NCBI GenBank assembly: GCA_022828595.1
Contig: JAKGHH010000005.1
Span: 53,873,655-53,937,654 of the forward strand
Direction: 5' to 3'
Origin: Nelumbo lutea
Taxonomy: Eukaryota > Streptophyta > Magnoliopsida > Proteales > Nelumbonaceae
Length of the DNA: 64,000 nucleotides
Below are positions 1 to 11,800 of this stretch, piece by piece. Each line of letters opens with the position of its first letter. Within the stretch, counting starts at the first letter, position 1. The position numbers were made by a program, and so were the translations under genes. Under the pieces are notes generated by a model. That model saw only the letters and a program-made list of their open reading frames with translations, was not told where the DNA came from and did no database searches.

Positions 1-852
1 AATGAAATACATACTTTATCTGCTTTCCTTTACATGAATTCTTTTGAGGATACTTTGATTCAAAAATAATGTGTGTAGTATTTTAGTATGTAATTGTCAA
101 GTTCAAGAAATTCAATGGTTTCACTATTTAGTTCAGTGAGGCACTTGTAGTTCATTAACATCTTTTTTGCCCTTTTTGTTGTTACATTGGTATTATACGA
201 TGGAAACTGGAACGGAACTGTGGAAAAGCAGTGTAATCAAACAAAGCATCTAGGCACTGCCTAGTCATTTTGGTCCCCCAGATGAAGCATCAATTAGTTG
301 GTACCTTTGTGATGGCTAGTTGACTTGGCAGATCAGCTTATCAGTTGTGTTCCCATTGAATAATGGGGGGAATCTTCTCCATCAGCAGACTTCCATTTCA
401 AAGAAAAACACTCTGCTAATCAGTACTGATAGATACAGATTGTAGAAAACCTGTCAGAGACTTGGAAAATCCTCTTTCCTATTTTAAGCCAGAAAAATAT
501 CTTTGCTTTAAGTTTGCATTCTCACCTATTCATTCTACTTCCCTTTGTTACAAGAAATAATTCATTGGTAGAAGTGAACCAAATATAAACGCTCTTTTTC
601 CTTTTCTTCTTTTTAACTTTTCATTCCTATATATTACATGGAGTTGAGTGCAGTTTCAAAGTGGGTATGTGTCTAGGAATCAGGTTCATCTGACCTCAAA
701 TTTTCGGATATGGAGACTTGGCTAAAAATAACCCACAAACTGTTACTAATATATATGCATACATCATATTGGATGACAAGCATTTAATTTCCAATCATGT
801 AAACAAGCTATTAAATGGCTTGTTTGGTGGTACTAATATATGCATACATTGA
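1..852. other. Non-coding flank, presumed intron of the peroxiredoxin-like gene
   Basis: AT-rich sequence with no coding pattern on either strand. The first exon visible downstream (4666) is internal and in phase 0, and no upstream exon of that gene could be found here, so this stretch is probably intron. A near-repeat of about 20 bp (TACTAATATATATGCATACA type) occurs at about 744 and 832. Confidence 0.4.
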
Positions 853-878
853 GGAGAGTTAAGTTCTCTTAACTCTCC
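853..878. repeat. Perfect 11-bp stem hairpin next to an A tract
   Basis: GGAGAGTTAAG, a 4-base loop, then CTTAACTCTCC, followed by an A tract at about 884-896. It lies just outside the 3' end of the reversed LINE and could mark that end or the target. Its function is unknown. Confidence 0.6.
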
Positions 879-899
879 GGAAGAAAAAAAAAAAAACAG

Positions 900-3330
900 A
901 TTACAATTGAGCTCAAAATAAAGAAACCCTGTTCACCCCTTGTTTGGCTAACCCATCAGCAAAAGAGTTAGCACTTTTAATCCAGCACACTCTAATTTCA
1001 ATGCCCTGCATCAGCCATTTGTATATTTTCTTTTCATTACTGTAGGCCCATTGGTTGTGCCCATTCTGTTTTCCTTCAACCAGCCCACCACGAATTTGGA
1101 TCCTCTTCAATGATCAATTTGTTAAATGTTCATCTCCTTGGCTCTTTGGACACTTTCCAAGGCTGCTAGGATCTCAGCCCTAAGGGAGTCACCAACTCCA
1201 ATTGACCCAGAGAAAGGGCAACTAAATTCCCTTCTCATTTCTTATCACTCCTCCAATACCCGAAGGACCTGGGTTCCCAACACTGCTGCCATCAAAATTT
1301 AGCTTAAAAAACCATTAGGGGGAGAAGTCCAATGTAGGACTGAGGCCTCCTTAACTGGGGATGAGAAAGCAATTGAATTCCAATTTCTTAGCAAGTCATC
1401 TGCTGAGAAGTCTTTTTTTTTTTGATAGATAATAAGAAGGTATTGTATTAATGAAAAGAGGAGGGTGAGAAGCCCTCAATCCTATACAAAAGAAGTGTGC
1501 CTTTAACTATGCACAGATATGTATAGAGAGAGCTCTATTTTTTCCAAAAAGAAAGAAAACTCAAAAAATGATGGACCACCACTGATCAGAGAAAGTGGGC
1601 AGGCACATCCACAAAAAGCTTTGATCACCTGGCCCAGCTCACAAGTAGCCTTTCCACCTTCCCTAAAACCACCTCCACTGCATTAGATTTAGACTAAAAA
1701 ATCCTCTGATTGCACTCTTTTCACATCATCCAAAAAATCTGCTGAGAAGTCAAAAAACTCCAAGATCTTCAACCTGTTAACCACTCCGATAAGAATTATT
1801 TCCATGATAGCTTCTTTACTTCTTTCCTTCTCTGAGAAAGTCTCAAATTTCTTTCCTCCCAAATAGTCCAGATAATGGCAGCCCTTCCACATCTCCACAT
1901 TATTTTTCCCCTTTTCTTTGGCCAGCTGAAGAAAGTAGAAGCAAACAAGCTCTACACAGTTGGTGGGTGGGGGTGGGGGGTCCACCTGCACCCAAACAAG
2001 AGGAGAACCACTCCCAAATACTTCAAACAAAGTTGCAGGAAATTAGTAAGTGATAGCAGGACTCACCTTTAGCCTTGCAAAGAATGCACCAATGAGGGGG
2101 AATGCAGATTTTAGGTATTTTTCTTTGAAGTAAATCACATGTATTGATTCTTTCTAGAAAGGCCTCCCAACAAAAACTCTTAACCCTCGATGGAATAGGT
2201 TTCCCTCATACCTCTTTTATAGGAAACGGCAAGGCCCCACTACTATCTAGCTGCCTTAGCTTTGAAATAGGAAACATAGGTGAAAGATCCAGAAGGAGAA
2301 AGGTCCAAATCCTCTTATCAGGCTTGGTAGGATCCAGAAAAACCCCATCAAGGATGGCGATTAAATCAATAACACTACTCAGCTCTGTGTCTCTGATAGC
2401 CCTTCTAAACCCAAATCCCAGCTGAACCCAATATTAGAGTTGGAAGGAACCAAAAAGGTAGAAACAGGTTCAATTTTATAATTGGACATGGCAAATAGAG
2501 ATGGAAATTGATCCCTCAGAGGAGAATCCCCAACCCAAATCTGTTCCCAAAACTTAATTCGATTTCCAGAATTTAAGTCATACCTGATCCAAGGCAAGAA
2601 CAGTGGAAGGATGGCTTGGATGGCTTTCCATGAGGAAGCTCTAGTGGTCCTAGCCTAGTTTCCAGCGTCCCAACCATTCTTTGCTAACCCATGAATGCTC
2701 ACCACAACCTTTACCCATAGTTTTCCTTTCTCAAGCAACTAATCTCCACAACCAGTTCCCTGAAAGAGCCAAATTTCTCTTCAGAACATTTCCAATTCCA
2801 TGACCTCCAAATCTTTTGCCTCTACTGACCATTTCCCACCTAACCCTGTGGTCCTTTCTTTCCTCCCCTGACTCTCAAAGTAAGTGTCTCATTAGTTTAT
2901 CCAACTTGCTAGCCATCCCTCTAGGATTTTTTTTCCTACAGGAATTTTAAACATTGACAAAAAGTACACAGGCAAGTTAACAAGGCTGGATCTAATAAGT
3001 ATTATTCTCCCTCCTAGAGAAATGTAGTTTTTCTTCCAAGAAGCAAGCCTTTTCTGAAATCTTTTCAACTATCGGGGCCCAGAAGCTTCCTTTCCTAGGG
3101 TTATCACCTAGAGGGAGACCCAGATAATTTATAGGCCAATTCGAAACCACACAACCCAAGATAACTGCACACTCTGAAATCTCCCCCTCCATATTAGTTC
3201 TACAATGCAACTATTCTCAAAGTTAACTTTCAAGTTAGATATTTACTCAAAGAGTTGTATAACCAACTTCAAATTCCTAATCCACCTTATATCATCTTCT
3301 TCACATAAGAGTAAAGTATTTAGAGACATT
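900..3330 (-). mobile_element. 5'-truncated L1-type LINE, ORF2 C-terminal half (pseudogene)
   Basis: Read on the - strand, the pieces appear in plant L1 ORF2 order. A post-catalytic reverse transcriptase segment with the NYLGLPLG motif lies at about 2992-3210. The R/K-FWE-WVGDSPL segment follows at about 2379-2600, then an IIWTIWEERN motif near 1830-1880. An RNase H start (FDGSS-GNPGPSGIGGVIRN) lies at about 1230-1330, and the RNase H tail (SFADGLAKQGV) ends with a stop at 913. Stops and frameshifts separate all segments, and the endonuclease and catalytic RT core are missing, so the copy is dead. A second retroposon (1413-1736) splits it before the RNase H domain. The insertion appears to lie within an intron of the peroxiredoxin-like gene, in antisense orientation. 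Confidence 0.85.
1413..1736 (-). mobile_element. Nested 5'-truncated retroposon (LINE 3' end) with 15-bp target-site duplication
   Basis: A T11 run at 1413-1423, the poly(A) tail of a - strand insert, starts this 324-bp unit. The 15-bp sequence ATCTGCTGAGAAGTC flanks it perfectly at 1398-1412 and 1737-1751. Next to the tail the sequence resembles plant LINE 3' ends (TTATTATCTATC before the A tail). A long direct target duplication with a tail is the signature of target-primed reverse transcription. The unit interrupts the older LINE and is therefore younger. Confidence 0.85.
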
Positions 3331-3633
3331 TCACTATATCCAGGAGGGAAGCATCAACAATGAACAAAAGCAAGACAGAAATCAGATTGTAACATAACAA
3401 TTACAAATCCATAAGTGGATACATTCCCAAAACTTGATTGAGCATTATATGAATTCAAACTTCAATTCTAATAATTTAACTATATCAGTTAGTAATTTTA
3501 TGTTGGGTTTCTAACCAATTAATTTGGCACTTGGCTTCTTGGTACTACATATAGATGAAATTTTCTCTGTCCCAGTCAAGTCACTTACATAGTGACATGA
3601 TTGACTTGAGGAAATCATATAGGTAGCCTCTTA

Positions 3634-4386
3634 GGCCCTGTTTGGTGGTAATTCGTGCTTTGTACTTTGAACAGAACCAAAGTACAGAGTACGTGGTATA
3701 ATTCTGATTTCATACTTTTACTTCAAAAACCGTTTGGATGGAAAATTTTCCAAACATATTTTTCAAAGTAAATATAAATGATGGCATTCGGATACAGTAA
3801 AATGTTTTATATGTGCATGCCACATGGCATCATATATGAATGCCATTTGGTATTTGAATATGAGTCATTGACATGTGGCTGTCACATGGCATTTGAAGGT
3901 CAGTCAATGGTATTACATGCCATGTGGCAACATAGATGAATGCCACATGGCATATGATTGTCATTAATTATGTTCAAATGTCATGTGACATCCATATATG
4001 CCACGCAACATCTGAATGTTGGATCAATGACATGTGGATGGCACGTGGCAGCATAGATGAATGCCATGTTGCACTTGAAAGTAAGTCAATGATACTACAT
4101 CCCATGTGTCACCGAATACATTAATATGCCTGTGCTTTCACGTGGCATTCATATATGTTACCACGTGGTGATGTGTATAAGTATCACATATTGGTTGATG
4201 CACATGTTTTAGAAAGTATGTCAAAAAGCCAAAAAGCATAAAGTATCAAAAACTGATTTCGTGCTTTTTGTACATTTACTTCGTATTTTTTATAAGTAAT
4301 AAACACCCCAAACAAATGCCTTCTGGTACTTTTCATACTTTCATAAAAGTATGAAAGTACTTTCAAATGTACCGCCAAACAGGGCC
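3634..4386. mobile_element. Tourist-like (PIF/Harbinger-type) MITE, 753 bp
   Basis: The terminal inverted repeats GGCCCTGTTTGGTGGTA and TACCGCCAAACAGGGCC are flanked by TTA (3631-3633 and 4387-4389), the usual target-site duplication of this superfamily. There is no transposase frame. The interior has degenerate repeats built around ATGCCACATGGCAT (unit starts near 3829, 3931 and 4051) and three CACGTG hexamers (4042, 4139, 4162). The right end holds a short palindrome of TCATACTTT and its complement. Confidence 0.9.
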
Positions 4387-4665
4387 TTAGTTGATCAGAA
4401 ATTTAGGATTTGGCACCAATCTCAGTAGATGACAGAGAAGTTAAGAGGTCTGGAAGGGATTATGACTCTTAAATCTTAGAATGTATTGCCCGGTCTTACA
4501 AAAGTATGTACTTGATTGATGCATTGAGAAATGAAATTTACTTATCTTTTAACATATTATAGTCCCATTTTTTATCAAATTATTTGGTCATTTGTTTCGA
4601 TCCAACTGAGAGTTCTTCCTTGACAAGTTGATCGTATTTTACTAACTGGGGATGTTGTGCTGCAG

Positions 4666-6595
4666 TCACAAGAGGTTGCAAGGGGTTTTGGAGCTGTATG
4701 CACACCAGAATTTTTCCTATTTAAAAAGGTGACTCTTTGCATACACAGAAATGCATTTAGTACAGCTTGATGCATTCCACTAGCTTCTTCCTTCTCGAGA
4801 AACTTTATTTGAGTCTTTTTTTTCCCTGGAGATCTGGCTGCTCTGTGATGTTTTCTGTCTTTTAACTTCTCATCAGACAGGTAGATTTTTATTTCAGAAC
4901 CCCAGCAATAGGTTGATGAAATACAGCTTTGCATTTTGAAAGATTGGATACACTTGCTGAAGATTAGGACGTGACCTCAAATTATTGAGTATTTTCTCCA
5001 AGGTTCTAAAGGGGATGGAGTACAAATACGATGACAAGAAGGCTACAAAAAATGTAATGAAGTAATGGAACTTGCCACTTCAGTTAAGATTGACAATTGA
5101 CTGGAGTCACACCTATATGGATTCATGGCTAAAAATATAAATTCCAATACCATCTTCTGTAATTCAAGACGTCCATTATTCAGTTCAGCCCTTGAGAACC
5201 TAGTTGATAGTGAATTTTCCGGTATTGGATTACCTGAAGGATGTACTTGGAGTGAATTGAAGATGGAAAAGCGAACAGAATAGTAATGTGTTTTGTGCCA
5301 TTTTCTGGATTTCACAAATTGACTACAAAATGGGTCCAAATAGAACCCTGAAACTAGCAACCTTTGTAGCCACATTTCCCTCTTCTTTAGCAGAAAACAT
5401 TTCCTCTTGCATGGGGAATAATCATTCATAATCTGTGCTTCAGGAGGGCATATTTCTATTTCACTTTTGCTCCCCTGAACTGAAACATAGCCTAAATCTA
5501 GCATTGTTTTATTCCATAGCTTCTTTCCTTTTTGTCCAAAAAAATAAGCAACTTAAATCAGATTCTCTTACATTATTTCTCTTTTGGGCCTCTTTTTCTC
5601 TTTATGTTTGACTTGTGTGAGGAATCTGTGTCAAATGTTTTAGTCACCTGTGGAGACTTGTTTAGAAAATAGGAATTAGTGTAGCATGTTTTAGTAACCT
5701 GTGAATACTCTAGAGAGATCTGGTCACATTTGTGAAACTTTTTGGTCAAAACGTTTAGTTGGGAAGTGGCATACCATCCCTTTTTTCTGAAGCATGATGG
5801 CTGAAAGGTCATGTATGTAAGAACATTTTCTATGAAGCTCTTCTCCTTTTGCCATTTGCTGCACATTTGGAAAAAGCAGAAGTGACAATTATTTTGAGGA
5901 AAAGGAAACAAAAAAAAACAATGGTATGGGGAAACTGGAAAAATAGTAGATCCACTTTTGGTCCTCTATCATTAAAGAATATACTGGCTTAAATTTCCAA
6001 CTTCTATATGATTGATATAAATTTCTTTTATACTGTCACTGGATGTATAGTCTGTATTATCATTTATAGGCTTTTTCACCCTTCTCTCACACATTAATAT
6101 AGTATTGTTTTTATCCAAAAAAAAGTTGGTTATGAAAGAATTAGAAAAGCATTATGTTCCAATGGACTTGTAGATTGATGAATTTGCAACAGGATGGTCG
6201 TAGGCCATTTGAGCTGGTTTACCATGGGCAGTTTGATGACTCACGGCCAAGTAACAACGTACAAGTTACAGGAAGGTGCTCATTTGACATTCTTATGGAC
6301 ATGCATGCCACAACTATCCTCAACTTCTCTTCTTTTTAGAATTTACATCTCTCCTGTTGTTTTGATGTGTCTAGGGATTTAAGCCTTGCAATAGATTGTG
6401 TTCTCAGTGGCCAACCATTACCATCAGTGCAGAAACCAAGGTACCCTCTTCTTCTGTTATGTTTCTTTCATAAGTTTCCTTGATTAGTAAATGCCAATGA
6501 TTGGTCTTCCTAGATTACATTCTTAGATACATTTCCCTCCATTTCCCAAAAGTGTTGGATGCAGTATAAAGTGGCATCCAGAAAAGAGTTTGTAA
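4666..6595 (+). CDS. Thioredoxin-fold AhpC/TSA-like (peroxiredoxin-like) protein, 3' exons only
   Basis: Four exons join in frame: 4666-4728, 6193-6275, 6375-6440 and 6553-6595 (stop TAA at 6593). Each is bounded by AG and GT; the third intron ends in a weaker AAAAG acceptor. They encode SQEVARGFGAVCTPEFF and LFKK, then DGRRPFELVYHGQFDDSRPS and the NNVQVTGR end, then DLSLAIDCVLSGQPLPSVQK, then SVGCSIKWHPEKSL. This matches the C-terminal half of the plant thioredoxin-superfamily/AhpC-TSA family represented by Arabidopsis At1g21350, where the conserved V-C-T-P-E-F segment sits after the redox-site region. Family members are predicted redox proteins, often organellar; the exact substrate is not known to me. 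The exons for the CNHCPF-type active site and the N-terminus were not found in the window and should lie left of position 1. All splice phases agree and there are no internal stops, so the gene looks functional. It is convergent with the receptor kinase. Confidence 0.85.
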
Positions 6596-7112
6596 TCTGC
6601 AATGACTGCTTTTTCTTCCACAAGATGATTATCTGCAGGTGTATACCATACTTTGAGGTGTGTATTCTGGCCTTTCAAATATTTTTTGACACTTGAAAGA
6701 TCACATGCACATTTCATATCATACTGCTGTTGTCAAACTGATGAAAGTTTTGAAATTTCCAGGAATCACAGGCTATTACACAAGATTATTGGAGAAATTT
6801 CAGGAAGGGACCAGCAAGCAAAATGTGAAACAAGGCTTATTTTGATACCCGAAACCTGTGGAGGATTTTGAATCGTGATATGCTATTTAGGATTTGAGAA
6901 GACCCTAAAAGTGAAAATTGTCTATGTTGGTAGTCCCATGCTGCATTTTGCATCTATTGTACCTAATTACTAAGGGTACTTTACTTGTTTTTTTATATCT
7001 TTAATGTTGTCTATCTCACTTATCGAAATGAGAGCCAGCTTTGGCTCTTTGGAACTTACATCCTCTCCATTCTGAGTCCTCCCTTACTGGTAATCCATCA
7101 AAAGATGAAGCG

Positions 7113-7118
<6 letters not shown>

Positions 7119-7179
<61 letters not shown>
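7119..7179 (+). repeat. (GA)n microsatellite
   Basis: About 30 uninterrupted GA dinucleotides. The open frame across it reads as an Arg-Glu run and is an artefact of the repeat. GA tracts are common near plant gene ends and promoters. Confidence 0.95.
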
Positions 7180-7181
<2 letters not shown>

Positions 7182-8205
7182 CAAATGTAAATGAAGAAGG
7201 AATTTGTGCATAGTTTCAAGCAGGACCATTTATGAACAATGTGGAAATGAACTGCAAAATTCCTTCCAGCTCTTAGAATTGTTAATAAATGAGGTGCTTC
7301 TCTACCTTGGTTTGGAACCCCGTAGTTCTTAATGATTTTTAATAATGAGATGCTTGTGTAGTAATAACTATCTTGGCTTGAAATCTAGTAGTTGTTTATT
7401 GATAAAAAAATCTGTTAATTGTTCTTTCTTTTTCTCTTTTCTATTTTGAACAATTTTAGAAGCCCAGTAATTTGATCCTTGCTCCCTTACATTATTATAT
7501 AATTTGTCTGGATCCGTTTAGTATTTGGGCGTAGGGAGAGAAAAAAAAAAAGAAAAAAAGAAATCATATTGTGATACTTAAGACAACAAACATTCAGATA
7601 CCAAATGATATCAAGGGGGCAGGTTCAAACAACTTGATAGCATGGGGGATGTAAAAAAAATTGATAAACAAAAGGTATAAATGTGCAAAGAGCATTTTTT
7701 TTTTTGGGTGGGGGGGGAGGGGGGGTTTTGAAGCCAAGAAAATTGAGTTAGTATTTGGGAAGGCCTTCAATCAAGAATATAAATATAACATAATAAAGGA
7801 AGCATGATTCGTATCAACCAACACCCAATCTGGGCTCAGTTTGGGAAGAGTGCAAATAGTAGGTTTAGAAAACACAATATACAAGGCTTTACACTGTTCC
7901 CAATGTTTTAGTTACTTTGCCGTGAGAACTAAGTATAAAAACAAAGGTTCCCAGATAATTCTGGTTTGTAGTAGAGATGTCAAGATTAACTATAAAGTTT
8001 CATTTACTTGTATGAGAAGCTTCCTAAAGTAAGAACTTTTGCTCATTGTGGCTTGCAGTGTCATCCATTAGAGCTTGATAAGGAGATCACTTGTGAGGCT
8101 GAGACGATTAGTACTGTATCAGGAACATGGGGCGTGACTTTGTCATCTTCAATTTTTGTGGATGGCCCATTTGTTCCCCCCATAATTTTATTTTGTATAT
8201 AATTC

Positions 8206-8231
8206 GTGCCAGTGCCAGTGCCAGTGCCAGT
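8206..8231 (+). repeat. GTGCCA hexanucleotide repeat, four copies
   Basis: Four tandem GTGCCA units, the last partly degenerate. Confidence 0.9.
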
Positions 8232-8857
8232 CCCTACCAAGATCTTGTCACTTCCCGTGACCCTTCTTTGGCTAAAATTCATTCAGACAGCCTCAATTGG
8301 CAAGAAAGAGATGTGTCTTTGGTGGGGGACCGGTCTGAACCTGAAAGCTGCAATTGCAATTGGAGATGGGTTGTGACTGCTCCAGAATTTTTCGTTCGCT
8401 TCTGCTGTTGGACAACAATCGTGATACAAAGGCAGGGTGGGAGGGAAGGTGACAGAATTGTTGATATACAGTATTACAACCAAGGATATTTGTTAAGCAG
8501 GTTAATCCATTTCTGTAAGAGTAGTGTACTTCGGTGACAATAATAGATGGTTGAGTTAAACTTTTTTCACCCATTTCGGGATTGCTTGTATCAACACTAA
8601 AATCTCACCCATTTTCTTTTAATCTTTTACTTACAGAAATTTATCATACAAATCAAGGTACCAAAACCAAAGCCAAACTGACTGTACAACCGGCAGAATT
8701 ATTGGGACCCAGAGAGAATGAGGAGCAGTAATAATGGAGACATCCATGTTCATTTGTTGCACTCCCACAAGTTAGACTAATTATTCTCTCAATGAGAATG
8801 ACTTATGAGCTCCACAGGCATCTCTTCTCTTTGGGAAATCAAAGCAACAGAGGGAGA

Positions 8858-11800
8858 TTATCTAATCAGTGGTTCAGTTGATCTTGAGAAACTAGAATGG
8901 TGGATTCCTGCCCTTGGGCTGGCCATCCCTCCCTTGAGAAAACCGGATTTGTTGAAATCCTCAGCTTCATTCCGGATCTCTTTGAGCAATGCTGTTACAT
9001 CTTTCATTGTGGGTCTGTCCTCTGGGCAAGGGTTCACGCAGAGAAGAGCCACGCCGAGCACTTGAAGCATCTCTTGGATCTGAGTACCAGATCGACACAG
9101 AAGTTGCTGATCGATGATGGATGTGGCTTCTCCATCTGTTTCTCTAAGTTCATGTGTAACCCAACTGACAATGTGGGTTCCCTCGGGTATCCTTTGATCA
9201 GTTGGTTCCATCCCAGTTAAGACCTCCAGAAGCACCACACCATAACTGTAGACGTCGCTCTTCTCTGTGATCCTAAAGCTATATCCATATTCTGCAATCA
9301 ATAATAGACCAATTATAATTACTTGTTTATGCTAAATATACATTCTTTCTTTCCTGAATTAATCAACCAGCTGATTACTTGTCACTTGAAAGAAAACTGG
9401 AAGCAATTTTACTTACCAGGAGCTATGTACCCATAGGAACCTGCCACAGTGTGCAATGACCTCGAACGGTCGGGGGAACTAATGAGCCTTGCAATGCCGA
9501 AATCTGCAAGATAGGCTTCGAAATGAGGTCCTACCAAGATGTTATTGGCCTTAATATCACGATGAACAATTGGGGGGATACAGTCATGGTGAAGATAGGA
9601 CAAACCCTGAGCTGCACCCAGTATGATCTTATATCTTGAATCCCAATCTAAGAAAACTTTCTTCTCATGAAGCAGTCCATGTAAGCTCCCATTGCTGATA
9701 TAATCAAAGAGGAGCAACCTACTTTTCCCATTGGTACAGCAGCCTAGTAGTCTCACTATGTTCTTATGCCTGATTGATCCAAGAGTCTGAACCTCCGTAG
9801 AGAATGAATCTGTTTCTGGGAACTCCTCATCCTTCAAGGGCCATAGCTTCTTCACAGCAACCATCTGGCCCCTTGGAGTTTCAACGCGATAAACAATGCC
9901 AGAGCAGCCTTTCCCAACGATGTTCAAATCTGACAACCTCGTTAAAACGTCATCTAAAGAGAAATTCAGCTTCTGGAATGGGGTGAACTCCCAGGTCAAT
10001 TCATTCTGTTCTTCCTCATCTTTCACAGCCACTCTACGGGCTTGTATGGTCAATATTACTCCCAAGAGTATAATAGCTATAATAACAGTAACACTGAGAG
10101 CTAAACAGAAAATGTTTCTGATCAAAATTCTTCTGTGGAAGTTAGCACCCACTTTGCATTCATTGCCATTAATGCAGAGATCTCGATTACCAGAAAGAGC
10201 AGTTACTGGGAGCTCTTGGAAAAACTTGGTATCAGGAACATAACCCGAGAAATTATTATATGAGACATCCAAAGAGACAAGGTTGTTAAGCATACCCAGT
10301 ACTCTCAGGCTTCCTGTTAACATGTTATGAGAAATATCCAAGGAAGCAAGCTTTGACAGATTTGAAAATCTTTCTGGAATTGGACCAGACACAGAATTCC
10401 AACTCAAATTCAATAAGATTTCCAAACCTTGCAAGTCACCCAGCTCATCTGGTATTGAGCCAATGATTCTGTTACTGCTCATGTCCAACAACTCCAAATC
10501 CTTACATTGGCCCAAAGACCTGGGTATCAACCCAGTAATGTAATTTTCTCTTAAAGCGAGCTTATTTAGAGAAGTAAGCTTTCCTAACTCCTCAGGAACA
10601 GAGCCTGATAATCTGTTCATTGAAAGGTCCAAAACGTTTAAGTTCCTAAGCAATTGAAAGGATGTCGGGATCGTGCCTTGTAGCTCATTTTCATGCAAAT
10701 CAACAAATTCTAGCTTATTGCAGTTACCGAGTTCAGGGGGGATTTCTCCAGAGAATTGATTCTCTGATAATTCAAGGAAGCTCAGACTACTTAAGAGCCC
10801 GATTTCTGATGGAATTCGGCCAGAAAACCGGTTTGATCCCAGGCGTAGACGTATCAAGCTGGTGCAATTTCCTATATCTGGTGGAATCTCACCAGACAGT
10901 TCATTGGATAGAAGCATAAGTTTGGTCAAGTTCTTGAGATTAAACAGAGAATTAGGAACAGACCCAGTGAGGAAATTGTGTGAAAGATCCAAATCTTGGA
11001 GTTTCTCACAGCTGCCCATTTCAAATGGAATGTTCCCATGGAGCTGATTCTGCCATGCAAAGAACAGAGAGAGCTCCTTCAGCTGCCCAATTTCGGATGG
11101 AATCTCACCAACGAGCTGGTTGTTATCTAGTTCAAGTTGCTTCAGACGGGAAAAGTTTCCAAGAAAAGGAGGTATTTTACCTGAAATGTTGTTATACGAC
11201 AGAAGAAGCTCCTCTAGTTGTACTAAATTTGAAAGCAATACAGGGAGTTCGCCTGTGAGACGATTCAGCGACAGGTCGATAACCGTCAAGCCCAAGCAGT
11301 TCCCAAGTGCTCCTGGAATATTCCCACTTAGGTTGTTCTTCCACAACAAGATTCTCTTGAGATTTTTCAACAGAGCCAATTCGCTGGGAATACCTCCAGA
11401 GAGTTGGTTCTCATAAAGATACAGATTCTCTAAAGTTGAGCAGTTACCGATTTCAGGTGGGATCTCGCCAGAGAGATTTGCCATGTAAACTGAAAGAGTT
11501 TTCAGATTCTTCAATTCTCCTAGACTGGATGGAATCTTCCCTGAAATCCCAGTATCTGCAAGACCCAGTAAAGTGAGATCTTTACAGTTTGAAATCTCCG
11601 TCGGAATTTCTCCATACATTTCCTGGTTGCCACCTGCTCGAAAGACCTGTAAACTTGACAACTGTCCAAATTCGGCAGGAATTTTTCCTGAGAGTTTGTT
11701 GTCGAAGAGTTCAAGCTTCTGAAGCATCGAACAGTTTCCAATCTCAGGCGGAATCTCACCGTGTAACAAGTTGGAGTTCAATGATAATATCTGCAGCCTG

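Larger units (their letters stand above)
6596..8857. other. Intergenic region between convergent genes
   Basis: This should contain the 3' UTRs of the peroxiredoxin-like gene and the receptor kinase. An AATAAA hexamer on the + strand at 7284-7289 is a possible but distant poly(A) signal. It also holds the GA and GTGCCA simple repeats listed separately and homopolymer tracts near 7540 and 7690-7725. I see no convincing gene; open frames around 8008-8537 are discussed under rejected items. Confidence 0.5.

Noticed and set aside
5043..5911. Open frames of 153 and 112 codons on the - strand
   Set aside because: They lie inside an intron of the peroxiredoxin-like gene, have low-complexity residue use and show no domain.
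6985..7194. 69-codon frame ending in an Arg-Glu run
   Set aside because: Created by translation of the (GA)n microsatellite.
8008..8537. Open frames of 64 and 136 codons, one preceded by an acceptor-like TGGCTTGCAG
   Set aside because: The segment LELDKEITCEAETISTVSGT reads like an exon, but I cannot match it to a family, no partner exon was found, and the frame then runs into a hexanucleotide repeat. Left as unexplained 3' flank.
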